From Monocercomonoides exilis (lineage: Eukaryota; Preaxostyla; Oxymonadida; Polymastigidae): a stretch of DNA of 64,000 bases. The stretch's first letter is position 1. The number at the start of each line of letters is the position of its first letter. Below are positions 33,011 to 46,102 of the stretch, in pieces. A model generated the notes under the pieces. The model made no database searches. It was not told where the DNA came from and saw nothing but the letters and a program-made list of their open reading frames with translations. A program made the position numbers and the translations under genes. The stretch lies in the NCBI GenBank assembly GCA_001643675.2, contig LSRY02000035.1, positions 930,001 through 994,000 of the forward strand. Direction: 5' to 3'.

Positions 33011-34868
33011 TTATGCTGACATGTAAGAATCAACAGCGATTTCATCGGGAAGTGGGGTGATGGAAACTTCAAAACGAGCTTGCACTCTATTCAAAACTTC
33101 CATATCTTCAGTGGTTGATGCAAATGTGATTGCAAGACCTTTTGTTCCAAATCTTCCTGCACGTCCCACACGATGCAAGTAGCTGTCGGAGTTGTCGGGC
33201 ATGTCGTAGTTGAAAACGATGTTCACACGTTCAATATCAATACCTCTTCCAAACACATCAGTTGCAACCAAGATACGATGTTTGAAGTCCTTGAATTCCT
33301 GATAACGCTTTGACCTGTCAAAAAAGAAAATACGCCAAAGGCATTAAGAGGAAAAAATACAGTACAAAATAAATAAGCAGAAGCGATATTATAGATTTTA
33401 AGTTTCAGTTGAAGTCAATTGACAACATATAATAATACAATTCAACAAGAAATTAGAAGCATTCAGTCAATTCAAAAGTATCATTCAAGATGAAGATGGA
33501 GAAAGATGGAAAGATATTTATATGATTGAAGATGTCAAGACGAAGAAGATGAATAATAAAACATTTATAAGAAATAAAGAAAGATCAGTTTAAAAGAACG
33601 TATAAACGAAACTGAATAATTCATAAAAAAAAATTAACCTTTCTGGCTGTGGAAGTCTTGAATGAATAGCAATTGATGGGAATCCGTATTCAGACAGCAA
33701 TCTGTTCAGCTCATCTGCGCGTGGGCAAGATTTCACAAAAATGACAACTTGGTTGAACTCGAGTAAGTCCAGCAAATCGATCAACTTCTTGTTTTTCTCT
33801 CTTTCCTCCAGCTTCACAAAATGCTGCTGCAGTCCATGGAGCGTCAGTTTGGACTCGTCATCTACGAAAATCTCCATTGGATCCTTCATAAAGTTCCTTG
33901 CGGTGGGGCGGATTTCTGCTGGAAGTGTAGCAGAAAACATCATCACTTGCTTCTGAACAGGCGTGTTCACAAAAATCATTTGCACGTCTTGGCGCATGTC
34001 TGGAGTGATGTGGAAAAGAGGAATCGGAACATCATGCGAAGGATGATGAAAAGAAGGTAATACGAACCAGCTTTTTCGAGCATTTTATCGCACTCATCAA
34101 GGATGAAATGTCCAACTTTCGAAAGATTCAAATGTTTCTTTTGTACTAATTCGAGCATTCTCCCTGGAGTACCGACAACAATGCACGGTTTGATATCTTT
34201 AATCCTTTGTATATCTTGGGCAATCGGAATTCCTCCAAAGAATGCACATGTATGTACATTTGGGAAATGTTTGCTAAAGCGTTCAAATTCATTGCTAATT
34301 TGAGTTGCAAGCTCCCGAGTATGGCATAAGACAACAACTTTAACATCCTCAATTGGATGATCAGTATCAAGTTGTTGCAATGTGGACAAAACAAAAACGG
34401 CTGTTTTACCCATGCCTAAAAATTTTAATAAAGTGTAAAATAAAAATAAACATTCAAAATAAATGTGACAAACCAGATTTTGCTTGACACAGAATATCAT
34501 TTCCAATCATGGCTTGTGGGATGCATTTCTGTTGTACTAAAAAATGAAAGAATTGATAGCAACTGAAATTAAAATATTATCCTACCATCAGAAGGATGCT
34601 CAAAGCCAGAATCGGTGATGGACTGCATCAACAAAGGTTTCAAAAGAAAGTCTCGAAACCCTGCAGCGTGAATACTTGCATAAGTACCTCTTGAAAAAAA
34701 CGAAAATCAAGTTAAAAAAACGGGAAATTGCAGTTGAACTCAACAAGATCGAAAACAAGTTGCATGCTTGCTAGGTTCAATAGATGGATCTATTGTTGAA
34801 GGTGCAGGTTCGTCCTGTTGATCAGTTGCAACTTCTTCATATTCGAAAATTTCTTCCTCAGCTGACAT
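33011..34868 (-). CDS. DDX39B: DEAD-box RNA helicase UAP56/DDX39/Sub2
   Basis: Exons 34757-34868, 34586-34687, 34474-34536, 34068-34415, 33639-33999 and 33011-33314 give 429 residues (human 428). All motifs are in order: [15 protein letters not shown]-motif [25 protein letters not shown], Ia HTRELA, Ib TPGR, II in the diagnostic DECD form ([10 protein letters not shown]), [39 protein letters not shown] (usually HRVARAGR). Sub2/UAP56 is an ATPase of spliceosome assembly and of TREX-mediated mRNA export. The first intron needs the acceptor CAAGAG to avoid a stop. The fifth intron (33315-33638, 324 bp) is the longest seen in the housekeeping genes. It diverges from the p24 gene across a 782-bp gap. 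Confidence 0.95.
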
Positions 34869-35650
34869 TGATAAAACAAACAACGGTTCCGATCATCAAT
34901 GATGATCATACCATACTATATGAAATTTCTTATGAATAATTTCATCATCAATTAAGAACATATGAGCAGGTTACTTGAAACATAAAAAACTGCAATTTGT
35001 AATAAATGCATGTAGATGTTTGGGAAATGTGAAACAATTGACATAACTTTGCAACTATTCGAAATTTGAAACTGCATCTTTATCTGTTTTAGATGCGTTG
35101 ACATTAACTCAAATTTTGCAAATGCAAACTTTAATTTTGTTATTATTTGTCGCTTTTCGCTTTGTACTTGTTTTGGAGTTCATTAAAAATTTTTATCGAA
35201 CATTTTTCTTCAAAATGAAAATTTTTTTGTTAAACCGTTCTTTATACTGAAATTTTTAATAGAACCGAATATTTTTTGTAAATATTAACTTTTCGGGTTG
35301 GTAATTTCCATTTTGAAAATTTTAATTTTCCTTCATTGATTTTAAAGTATTTTTAATCTTTTTGTGTTGGTTATCAAAAATTCAAAAGAAAATAATTGTA
35401 TTTTCATGTTATTCAAAGTTGTGTTTTTTGAAATTTATTTAATGTCGAAATAAATTGAAAAAGCGAATCATTCCTCATGAAACACATGACATATTTAAAA
35501 ATATTTCGTCATTAAAAGATGAGGGTATATTTGGTAAAAAATATCAACTCCAAGAGATGAAAAATCATTTAATTCGTTATTAGCGTTTTTTTGATTCAAA
35601 TAATGGAACTTTATCAATATTATCGAATCCCAATATAATGGAAAATTTTT
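34869..35650. promoter_or_regulatory. Divergent intergenic region (UAP56-like / p24)
   Basis: 782 bp, very AT-rich, between two divergent start codons, so it should contain both promoters. The stretch holds many T- and A-runs but no repeat shared elsewhere in the window and no RNA gene that I can recognise. Confidence 0.45.
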
Positions 35651-36259
35651 ATGTTGTTTGTTTTACTTCAATGCATTGTTGAATGCATAAGTGGATACAA
35701 TGTACTGATTAAAGAGGGAAAAGATTTTTGTGCATCGGATGATTACGCAGGCAATACTGTTGTACATGTGAATTATAACTTTTCAATTCCAAAAAACGAA
35801 TCTAGCCAGAGGCCAGTTGGAGCAAGCGTTAGAATTTTCAACTCAAACAACGAAGAAATTTATCAATCTGATGTTAAACCAAGTGGGACAATTTCTTTTT
35901 CAACAACAAATTCTGGGGAATACAAATTTTGTTTTAACACAAACATGATGTTTTTCAGTTCAAAAAGAAACTTAATGTTGTTTTTAAAAATTTCATTTGG
36001 AAATGAAAATCTAACAGAAAACGAAAAAGCAAAAGAACTTCCAATATTGTTTTTGAAGCATCTTGAAGAAAAAATGCATTTAATCGAATCCGAACAAAAT
36101 TACTACATTCAAAGACACAATGAACTTTCATCAACTGAAAAAAGTAACACTCGCATGATTGTTGTTTTTAACGTGATTCAAATTTTTTCTGTTGTTGGAT
36201 TTGGATTCATGCAACTTCGCTTCTTTGTGCAATTCCTAAAACTCAGAAAAATCATCTGA
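35651..36259 (+). CDS. p24/TMED (emp24/gp25L) cargo receptor
   Basis: A single exon of 202 residues. A signal peptide (MLFVLLQCIVECISG) is followed by a GOLD domain (~20-125) with the characteristic Cys pair (DFCASDD and YKFCF). A membrane-proximal coiled coil (~130-165, LEEKMHLIESEQNYYIQRH) leads to one membrane helix (MIVVFNVIQIFSVVGFGFMQL). The short tail RFFVQFLKLRKII carries the Phe-Phe motif used for COPII binding. p24 proteins cycle between ER and Golgi and sort cargo such as GPI-anchored proteins. An ATG 13 bp upstream is in another frame. N-glycosylation sequons (NYNFS, NES) are present. The subfamily (alpha, beta, gamma or delta) is not resolved. Confidence 0.88.
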   Translation: MLFVLLQCIVECISGYNVLIKEGKDFCASDDYAGNTVVHVNYNFSIPKNESSQRPVGASVRIFNSNNEEIYQSDVKPSGTISFSTTNSGEYKFCFNTNMMFFSSKRNLMLFLKISFGNENLTENEKAKELPILFLKHLEEKMHLIESEQNYYIQRHNELSSTEKSNTRMIVVFNVIQIFSVVGFGFMQLRFFVQFLKLRKII

Positions 36260-36557
36260 GAATTTAAAATGTTAATGAAAAGTTTCATTCTAATTTGTCA
36301 AAATTTAAAAGTTAGCGTAATTTCACATTTTAATATTGATGATTTTGTTTAGCAAATTAATTTGAAAATCATTTATAATTGTCATTTTTTTTCGTTTTTC
36401 AAATTTTTTGAATCAACTTTTTTTTTCTTTTATCTATGAAAATACGAGTGAAACAAAACAAATAGAAACGCTTCTTGAAAGAAAATGCATTGTTGTCTTG
36501 AAATCAAATTAAGCAAAACAATTGATAAAAAATTAAAAAAAGAAATTTTGTTATAAT

Positions 36558-39500
36558 CTATTCAGTTTTTGATCCATATCTTGCACGAAGACGTTTGATC
36601 GCTTCAGAAGGCGATGAAACATGGGGTGGTGGTTGAGTTGGTGGTGTGGGAGTGAAAGTGTACGACAAGCCATGAAAATTCTGTGACGGCGTCTGAATGG
36701 CTGATGTTGACTGAGAATACTGTGAAGATGCTGAAAGATTTGATGAAGATGTGTTCAGAGTCGACGAAGGCGCAGGAACAGAAGCCTGCCCTTTCTGCGA
36801 TGAAGTGATGATTGACTGAAGAAGTGGATGAGTAGAAGACAGCCGAGCAAGCGAAGAAGACAGAGCAGCAGCGCTTGAGGAAGTGATAAGCGTCGGATAG
36901 TCTGCTCGAAGCAGCCGATGAAGGCGAATGGAAGATGGCGAAGGAGAGAATGATAAAGATGAGGATGCTGTTGAAGCAAAACTGTCATCAAATGTCTCGC
37001 GATTTCCATGTTGGCCACTGGATGAAGAACGAGAAAAGTCTTCCGAGCGATCTTTGTCGCCCTTTGGCTGTGCATTTGCATTTTCTACAGAAGATGTGGG
37101 CGAGTGTTGTGATGAAAGTGGGGAACGTTGACGTGAATGTGGAGACGTCTCCTGAGAAGAAGGAGGATGAAGCGCTGAACGATGAGGTGAAGGAGACAAC
37201 TCGAAAGAATTGGAAGAAGAAGGCGAAAGCTCAGCTTCGATAAGATCAGTGCTCTGAGCAATTGGAGAGTCAAACTGTTGTTGTGGGTAAGTTGGAGGTT
37301 GAGGTGTTGAAATTGAATTACCTGAAGAAGAAGAAGAAGTGGAAGAAGCAGAAGCAGAATTCAAAGGTGGTTGCATTTTCTTTGCAGAAAATGAAGAAAG
37401 CGTCGAAGGCAATGGGACTGATGCTAGTGGCTGTTGTTGCATTTCTGTTGTTTGCTGAATTCCTTTGGAAACGATTGGTTGCGCCTGAAAAGCCTCAACT
37501 TTGCCAGAATTTGAAGTTAATGAAAGAGAAAAAGATGGAAATGAAGAAAACATTGAGCCAGGTTGGGAGTTCAAAGGATGTTGGATGTTTTTATTTCCTT
37601 GAATTTGAAATGATGCTTGATAAATAGCGGTGTTTGAAACTGCGTCTGAATGTGCCATTTCTTGAGTGACTTGAAGATCTTCCAGTTTCAGCGTTTCTTT
37701 TTTGTGATCCTCAAAATTCGTTGGCGGAGGAGTGTTGTGATCCATCTCGAAGTTTTCGTCCAAAAGAAATGACTGAAGTTCCTCCACGTCATCATCATCA
37801 TCATCATCTCCAGCTTCTTCTTCTTCTTCTTTTTCTTCTTTCATTCCGGCAGAGCTGTTGTCAGTTTGATGATGTTTGGACAAAGCGTCCTTCTCCACTA
37901 TTTTTTCAGAACTTTCCAGATTTTCTCTTGCTCTCCCTTCAAATTGACTTATTTGTCTTTTATCATTTTGCTCCTGCTGCATTCGTTGAGATTTCGTTGT
38001 TATCAACGGTAGCTTTGTTGACAATGATTGTGCATTTTCTCCTGAAAATTGTGCTTCCGTTTCAGAAGATGTTGGTTCAGATGGTAATTCTTTCTGTTCT
38101 TTCAAAGTTTTCGGCTGTGGAGCAAAAGTGACATGCTGAGAGAAACGCTTTTGTGACGTCTCTGATTGGATGCCTTTTGTTTCGCCATTTATTTGGCTTG
38201 ATACGTCATCTTTTCCTTTTTCTGGGAGCTGAATTCTTACAGAATTTTTGCGTTCCTTTACAGTTTTTTCTCCAAGTTCTGTTGCTTTTATTTGATTTTT
38301 GTTGTTTGCAGCTGCATTTTGAGCTTGAGAATAATGCTCGTTCCTGTTAGAGACACCGTAGAGTTCATATAGTTCTTCTTCCTCATCGTCAGTCAAAGAA
38401 GAATCAGCAACGTCAGTGTCATCATCATTGTGCTCGTTTCCTTCTCTTCCTTCATTTGCGACATCATCCATTTTTGATGCGCTCAAACCAGTCTGCTTTA
38501 ATCCCTCTGCTTTTCTTTCTTCTTCCCCAAAGAAATTTGCACGGGGCTTGACCGTTAATCCTTTCTTTGCATTTTCCATCTCCACAACCATCTGCCTCAA
38601 CGTGTCTGTTGTGCGTTTGTAGTGGGAACACGACGCTTCGAGTGATGTTACCTGAAAAAAAAATATGAACATATTTATTTTTGAAGAAAAGGAATGAGCG
38701 CCAGAAGTGTAATAACAGAAATAAATGAGTTAAAATGATAATAATAACATAATAATAATAATCGCATTTAGAGAAAATGATAACAGCCATTTGAGCAACA
38801 TTTCAATGTCATCTCGAAAAATCATATTGAACTTTTACAGCATACTTTTGCTTGTGCTTCACGGTAATTCTTTTCGATTTGTTTGACAACGCCTTCTAAT
38901 TCGATTCTCCTTCTTTCTTCTTCTTTTGCCTTTTCCGAATGCTTTGAGAGTTCTTTTTGTGCCACTGTCAATTCTCTGATTGTCTTGTTTCCGTCTTCTC
39001 GCTCTTCTTCTTCTTTCGCCTTCAATACTTCCAGCTTGTCTTTCGTTTTGGCCAATTCGAGTTGTGCCTCAGTCAGTTGCTGCGACAAACTGCTGTTCAT
39101 TCTCTGAAGCTCAGAATTCTGCCCTTCAATTTTGTTGTACTCTCTCTCTCTCTTCTCTTTTTCTGATATTCTCTGTGTCAAATCAAAAATTTGCTCGTGA
39201 AGAGCATTCATTTCAACATTGTGCTCCTTTTTAATTCGTGCCACTGTATTCTCAGCGTCAACTCGTTCTTTCTCCCTTTCTTTTTGAATTGCTTCATCTT
39301 TCCTCTTTTGCTCTTCAATATGTTGCAGCATAATTTGGATTTCTTGATCTGCTTTCCGTTTTTCTTTTTCGTGCTCAATTTGCAAAATGCTGATCTCCGA
39401 TTCTTTTTGGTGTTTGGCCTCTGTCAATGCATTCTCGTATTGCAGCTTCAATCTTATAATCTCCTCGTCCTCAACCTCTTCGTCTTCCCCAATATCTTTT

Positions 39501-40401
39501 CCACTTATTCGCATGTACTGTTTTCGCTTTCTTTCTTTCTCTTCTTTCTCTTTTTGCGCAATTTCTTGCTCTCGAATTCTTTGCTGGTTCCTAGTTTTTT
39601 CTAATTCTGAACGGAGAAAACTTACCATTTGATTCAAATCTGATCCTTTTCTTCGTTCATTTTCAATCTCTTGATTTTTCATCTGCTCTATCTGCTTCAT
39701 TTCTCTCTGAAGCCTATTGTTATCCCTTTCTAATTGTTCTGTCTGTTTTTTTAATTCTTTGATAATATCTTCTTCATCTAAAAGCATCTGCAATTTGAAA
39801 CATGATAATTATATTCAAAAAATAGTTAATAACAGCATACTCCTTTCATTTTGGCATTTTCTTTTTCAAGATTTGATAAACGTCCTAATCTCTCTGCATT
39901 TTGTCCACCCTTTTCAATTGTTTCTGCTTTTAATTGCTCCAATTGCTCTTGGAGGGCAGAAACTTTTCCCTTCTCTTCTTCCAACATGACGTTTGAATGC
40001 TTTAACTCTGTTTTTGAATCTTGCAATTCTGACATAATATCATCTAAAAATGTCTCTTGAAGGAGAATATGTCCTTTTTTCTTTCCTAATCCAAGCTGCT
40101 CAGCTTTTTGGTCCAACGATTGCTTCATAACAGAAACAAAGTTTTCAAGTTGTTGAAGCCGTGAACTCATTTTGTCCATGACCATTCGATCTCTATCAGG
40201 TGAGTTATCTTGCGAAAAATTCCCTGGTGTCCTTATCGTCTATAAAATAAGCAAATAAAATTATTGTAATTAAATTCATTTATCAGCAATCAATAAAAAT
40301 TATCATACATCAGAAGGAACATATTGTGAAGAAATAAAATGAGTTTGTTTATGCTCCGTCTGATGCGAAGGAGTTGAAGGAATTGGCGTTTTCACACTCA
40401 T
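36558..40401 (-). CDS. Large coiled-coil protein with Ser-rich tail, function unknown
   Basis: Exons 40309-40401, 39841-40239, 38846-39787 and 36558-38651 join in phase to 1175 residues. After a short N-terminus (MSVKTPIPSTPSH), residues ~50-510 are an almost continuous Glu/Lys/Gln/Leu coiled coil (DRDRMVMDKMSSRLQQLE onward, then LEEKEK-type heptads). The remainder is acidic, then Ser/Pro/Gln-rich and probably disordered, ending in IKRLRARYGSKTE. I recognise no enzymatic domain. The composition resembles cytoskeletal or basal-body scaffold proteins, which also have long coiled coils, but that is not evidence of identity. It shares a 170-bp divergent interval with the Mss4-like gene. Confidence 0.75.
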
Positions 40402-40571
40402 TCAAAAATTCAAGAAAAAAAATATGGTCAATAAATTTTTCAAATTCACTTAAATTTTATAAAAATAACATTTATTTGCTATTAAAGATGAAGAAAGAAT
40501 ATCTCAATTCTTTCACGATATTGTGGTCAAGATCGTATTTCGATTGTGAAATTCTTTGTTACTAATTCACA
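40402..40571. promoter_or_regulatory. Short divergent promoter interval
   Basis: 170 bp between the start codons of the coiled-coil gene (minus) and the Mss4-like gene (plus). Both promoters must lie within or beside it. No specific motif is identified. Confidence 0.45.
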
Positions 40572-41067
40572 ATGGATCCTGCATTGATGGATTCTGAGAA
40601 AAAAAATTTAAAAATGATTAAATGCAAGTTGTGTGGGGACATTATATTCCTCCCTAAAACCGCAACTTTTGTTGAAAAAGAGGTATTCATTTTAATAAAT
40701 ATCAAATTATTTATCTTTCGAAACATGACCAAAATTTTAGGTTTATATTCCAAATTTTCAATCTAAAAGTGTGGAAGATGGAGAAATGAAGAAAGATTTT
40801 TGGATGGTAAAGAATATGTACGAATTTGCAAATATTGGATTTTCTCATAACGTGAAGGGTTCAGCAAAAGGAGCAACGTCAACAGTCACCCCAATAATGC
40901 CAAGTTCATCTGATTCTTCTTCATCTGCAACTCCGTCATCTGATGGTCGCGTTCTTCCAGATCACGTTCGTTTTTTGACATGCGCTGCATGTGAGCAGGG
41001 CCCTGTTGGTATTTCTCTCTCTGGAACTGAATTTCTTGTTGAAGCACATCGCGTCTCCTACGATTAA
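40572..41067 (+). CDS. RABIF: Mss4/RABIF-like zinc protein (Rab chaperone)
   Basis: Exons 40572-40682 and 40741-41067 give 145 residues. The two zinc knuckles of the Mss4 fold are present: IKCKLCGDIIF and FLTCAACEQGPVG. Between them the conserved DFWMVKNMYEFANIGFSHNV matches the W-L-V-x-D-M-F-x-F-x-N-x-G-F-T core of Mss4/DSS4. The C-terminus FLVEAHRVSYD matches the family end (ALERVSHE type). These proteins bind nucleotide-free exocytic Rab GTPases and act as a guanine-nucleotide release factor or holdase. A Ser-rich insert of ~40 residues before the second knuckle is not usual. The first ATG after the divergent promoter is used. Confidence 0.88.
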
Positions 41068-41234
41068 ATATGTTGTTTTCTTTATTCACTTCATTTCATT
41101 TTTTAGAGTGTTATTTTCGATCTTCTTCAATTGAGTCCTTATTTTGTTTGAACTTTTAAAATCAAAATTTTATTCAAGTGAAATGGTTTTGTGAAATGTA
41201 ACACAGCAAACATAGTTTTTTATTCTATTATATA
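41068..41234. other. Convergent spacer, Mss4-like / importin-5-like
   Basis: 167 bp between two facing stop codons, AT-rich, presumably holding both polyadenylation sites. Confidence 0.5.
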
Positions 41235-44200
41235 TCAAGAAAAGATTGCATTCAAGCATTTCTTTCTTTCTTCATCAAGCTCAATCCAAAGTTTTGAAAG
41301 AACTTCAGACGGAAGACATTTTCTGATCGCTGGAAGCATCATTTTAAATTTCTCGTTGGTTGCTTGGCTAACAAAGTCTGTGTCAACAACAAAGCATAAA
41401 ATCTTGAATAAATGGGCCAACTGATTCACTCCCTTTGATAGTGAAGAGAGAGCAGTTCCTGAAGAAAGGGCATCAGAAATTTCCTTTGCAATCGCCTCCC
41501 GCTCGGGGCAAGCGCCTCCAAACAACAACGAATCACGAGCTTCAACAAACCAACAGAGCGTGTCGTGACATGTCACTGCCTCTTCCTCGTCTCCAAGAAG
41601 CGGAAGATGAGCAAAGAAGGTTAGTTTCAGTCGAAATGCGCTTTCCTCTGAATTTGGCAACGAACTTGAATGCTTCTGGAGAATCCTCAAAAGAGCAGTA
41701 ACAGCATTGTCATGTGCGTTACGCGCTTCGTCAAGCACTTGATCATCAACCAAATCAAGCTCCTCTTCAGAAGCATCACTTTTGCCTTCTTGTTGAACAT
41801 CGCTTGCACAAGAATCGTTTTGAATAAACGGATATCTAAACAGGGCACCAGATTGCTGCGATGGCATTGACAGCACAGCAGATATTTCAACATGTGAAAG
41901 AAGCGCAGGTCCAGTTGATCCCATTTTCTTCTGTTTCTCTTCGACCAGTCGTGCTGATGCCAATCTAATCTCTTTCATTCTCTCTCTTGAAAGAGGATAT
42001 TCGAGCACGCCCATCAGCTTTTCCACAGCTTCGCTGCAGAATGCGCCAAACTGTCCCTGACTCCCATTCAATGCACAGAATGCGAGTCCGACACACGCAT
42101 TACGCCGTGTGCTTTCCTCTCTCTGGACCACATCCACGGCCAAGTCAATGTAATGCAGGAAGATCGGAGCAAAGCGGGGAATTAGTTGTGATGCTTGAGC
42201 TCCTCCATATTGAATGCAGCGAGAAAGAATTGACAAACCAGTGACTCGATCTGCTTCATCTGCTGTTTGTTGAGCTGCCGCAGTGGAAGAAGAAGAAGAA
42301 AGCTGTTGCTGGAGAAGCTGGGGAGTAATTGTAAAATATGTGTCTTCTGAAGTGATAGAATTGGGGCGAGGTGGAAGAGTAACCATCTCCAAAACAACAG
42401 GAAGAATACTTTTCTCAAAATATGGAACAAACAATCCGCCAAATGTTGAGAACAAAAGAACAATGATGCGTGAAATGTTGCGAAGGACAGAGTCTTCATG
42501 TGCCAAACTCACTTTTGCATCGTCGTCTTCCTCTCCGTTCGCCACGTCTTCATCGTCGCCTTGTTCAACAACTTCCTCCAGCGCCTTTCGCCTGCTCCGC
42601 ACGTTCACAAGAACAACCCTTAGCATTTCTGCATACTTTTCTAAGTCGAAGCCATTCGCCACACTTCCAGCAAAGCATTCAATCAGGCCAGCCTGACTAG
42701 AAGATTGAGGAGAAGCCATTGCGAGTGGCTGTGCAACGTGTGAGGAAGATCCCCAGGGTGATTCCAGTTCTGCACCTTGTGCGCTTTGCGGGTTGAGAAG
42801 GCAGGAAATTGCTTTGAGAGAAGTGAGGATAGAAAGAGTGATTGATGAGCGCTCTTCGGATGAGACGTCTTCTGCGTTGATGAGAGCAGAAAAGAGCAAA
42901 GGTGATGCTGAAATGAAGAGAGAAACTGGATGGAGATGTGAAGGAACAGAAGGAAGAGGAGGAAGAGGAGGCAGTGATGATGAAGCAGGAGACGCAGCTG
43001 ATCCAGTAGATGGTATTGCAGAGATCTCATTTGCAGCTTCTTTCTGAAGTGCTTTTGGATGGAAAGGAGAGTCTGGTGGCTGAGGAGATAAAGCACGAAT
43101 GCAGAACATGATCGCAGATGCGCACAAATCAACAGGAAAGATTGAAATTGTTCCTTCTTTTGTCTCACTTTCAAGCAGAGCACAGGCAACTCTAACGGTT
43201 TCTTCAATGAATGGTACAAAATATGGTCCCATAGAATCAGCGTAGCTTGCAATGAGAGTAAGCGCAGTTTCTCTGTCGCCTATTTTGCTGCTCAGCGCTT
43301 CTTCTCTCTTTCTTGCTGAGATTCCTCTCAGATGTCGTGTTTCCAGCAGAAGTGCCGTGTTGTTGTCGCCTCTCAGAGCTGCATCCACAAATTTTCGCTG
43401 CTCTGCACTTGGATCTGTCTGCGCTTCAGCAAGCAGCGGGGGAATAAGCAGAGGCAGCATCGGCGCAAATCTACCGCGCAGAAGACTCGAAAGATGCACC
43501 CACATCATGTTAATCACATCTAACGACTCGTCAGCCACTGCCTGTTTCGTTCGAATAGCTTGTGCTGTGAAGGAGCTCCCTCCATCTCCTCCTCCACTGC
43601 CACTGCCAATTTGACTTCCATTTGCTGCTTGCGAAAGAGTCTCTTTTCCTTTGACAATTTCGTCGATCAGCTTCAGCACAGCCGATGTGAAAGGTGCTAA
43701 TAGAGGGGCTGCTGCCTCTTTCCCCACAGCAATCATCAGCTCTGCAGCAGCATTCGTGGCGAGCGCCTGGTATTTCTTGTCCTTTTCTGATTGGAGTGTG
43801 CTCGTGTCTGCTGCCATGATCCCCATCAGAAATGGTGCCAATGAAGAGAAAAATGGCTGCATTGCATCGTCAGCTGTGTCAATGACACAACACAATGATT
43901 GCATCGCTTCGTTTCGGATGGTCTTTTTGGCTTCGATGATGCGAACAGACAGAGAAAGTGCCAGCGAAGCAGCATTTGCTGAGGAAGAAGACGCTGCTGC
44001 AGTGGCAGTCGCAGCTGCCAAAGCTGACTCTTCTGAAATCTCCATCGTCAAAAGATGCCCCAAAACAGACACAATTTGAGGGAGAAGTGGAATTAAGTGT
44101 GTCTTCGGTGTTGTTTCTGCAATGTCCTGAATTGCCCGCACAGCAATGTCAATCAATGTGAAGCATCTTTTCACATCTTCCCGCTGCCCAACAGATGGAA

Positions 44201-45989
44201 GTGCCGTTGGAGCAGCCGCTGAGAGCTGTGGAGATGAGGCTGGCGGGCTTGCAAAAGAAGGTTGAGTATTCGTTAAGCCATTTCCAACAGGTGCAATTGG
44301 TATATCGCTTATGACAGATAAGATGGCGTTGAGTGCATCAGCCACAAAAGTGCGGGTGGTTGTGAAGGCGCTCTTCAGATCGCGGCAGAATGTGGACAGC
44401 GCATGCACAGCTGCCAATATCACTCGTGTGGATGGATCGTTGATGTGTGCAAGAGTCAGAGAGAGGAGAAACTGCATCTTGTCTGCGGTGAGCGTGGATG
44501 AGACCCCTTCCACAACAGACGTCATCAGAAGCAACCCAACAAAACGTTCTTTCCATTGAGATGAAGACAGACATCGTTGGACAAAGGGAATGATTGTGGA
44601 TGTTACAAACACTCCATCTAAAAACGAAACATCAAGCAAAAAAAGAGCAAGAAATAAGAAAATGAAAGAAATTGATGTTAATTAAAGATATTTCCAGCAT
44701 TTGAAAGTATTATTTAATTCATAAATAGCAAAACAAACCCATCGCTGTTGCAAATCTGTCTAGTGCAGCTATTCCAGCGTCAAGTGTGTCATTTGGATCA
44801 TCATCATCGTCTGTAATTGTCCAGTTCTCGTCTTCGGTGAAAGACATCATGAGAGCAATCACAGCCTCCACAAAAGCAGATGAAAAGCGACTTTCTTTCT
44901 TCAGCTGCTTCGCAAAAGGCTTCAACAGAGACACAACTAATTCCAGTGCTGTGTTTCGCAGAGAGAGCATTTGATAGCGGACAGATTCTGGAAGAGCTGT
45001 TGATTGAGGAGAACTTATTGATGAAGAAGTCGAAGATGGAGATGGAGCAGATGCGCTCGCAAGCATTTTGTTACAAGTGTCGACAATGTGCAGCATCCCC
45101 ATCCACAGCGACTGGAGAATATCTTCGAAAAAGGAAGGGCGCACAATCACAATGTTCATCATTTGCTGGATGCATTCAACAGACATTGAATAGTTGCCCT
45201 TCTCCAAATACCCAGTGACTGTTGCCAACATGATGGGTGCAAGTTGCTTGAATGGCTTAATGTGAGCCTTCTTTTTGCCTGCAACTGGAAGAATAAGAGA
45301 TGTTGTTTGAATAGCATTTTTTTTCACTTGATCCACTTCCGTTGAAGCAAGTGCCCGGCCAATGATTGTAACAAGTGTATTGATATGTGGAACGAAAATT
45401 GACGCATTAGAAGGAACTATAATTGAAAATATTGTGAGTGCTCCGCTTCGGATACGCGGGTTAGCGTGACTTGTCCAAGAAAAAACAGTTGATATGAGAT
45501 CAGACCACTTGTTCGAGTCCTTCTGGAGAACAATACTTCCCATATTCCCTATGCAATGCGCAGTATGATAGTTTGTTTTATCATCTAAATTATCATTGAG
45601 GAAAAGAGCGCAAAGTTGTGCTTTCATTGCGTTAAAAGTGTCTCCAGAAACAAGTAAAACGATTGAAGGATCATTTGGAAAGTCAATAAGACGTTGTCTT
45701 AGATGTACTAATGAAAAATGGCGAACCTATATTTTATTTAAGAGTGAAAGATAAATATTTTTGTTCAAAATTAATATGTTTTTTCTGATTCTTTGAAAAT
45801 GAAATCTATGCAAACACTTTCCTGTACAGAATTATTTGCTACACGAATTGCAATTAGCGCATATGCATCTGGTTGAGTTTTGACGAGATTGTCGAGATAA
45901 GCAACAGCTGAATGTCTCAATTCAGCTTTTGGAGAAAGGGCATTAAGCACTTGTTGTTCAAATGCGGAATCGGAAATTTCCGTTTGCAT
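41235..45989 (-). CDS. IPO5: Importin-beta family, importin-5/Kap121-like
   Basis: Exons 45816-45989, 44739-45726 and 41235-44617 give 1514 residues built of HEAT repeats. The N-terminal repeat (SPKAELRHSAVAYLDNLV, then VRHFSLVHLRQRL) is importin-beta-like. The acidic FTEDENWTITDDDDDPN followed by DAGIAALDRFATAMG matches the Kap121/IPO5 landmark (EDEDWAN...ESALDRMACGLG type), and the next repeat is W-K-E-R-F-V-G-L-L. It is therefore a nuclear import receptor for ribosomal proteins, histones and similar cargo, working with Ran. It is about 400 residues longer than human importin-5 (~1100), with Ala/Ser-rich inserts in loops (for example TATAAASSSSANAA). The second exon starts at the ATATAG acceptor (VRHFS). 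Confidence 0.85.
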
Positions 45990-46102
45990 TTTTAATTAAT
46001 GTTTGCTATATGAAATAAAAATTTCAATAGCAACTGGGAAAAATGAAAAAATAAATTTTCGAATTTAAATTACGTTTATTTACTGATCATGAAAATTTTT
46101 TG

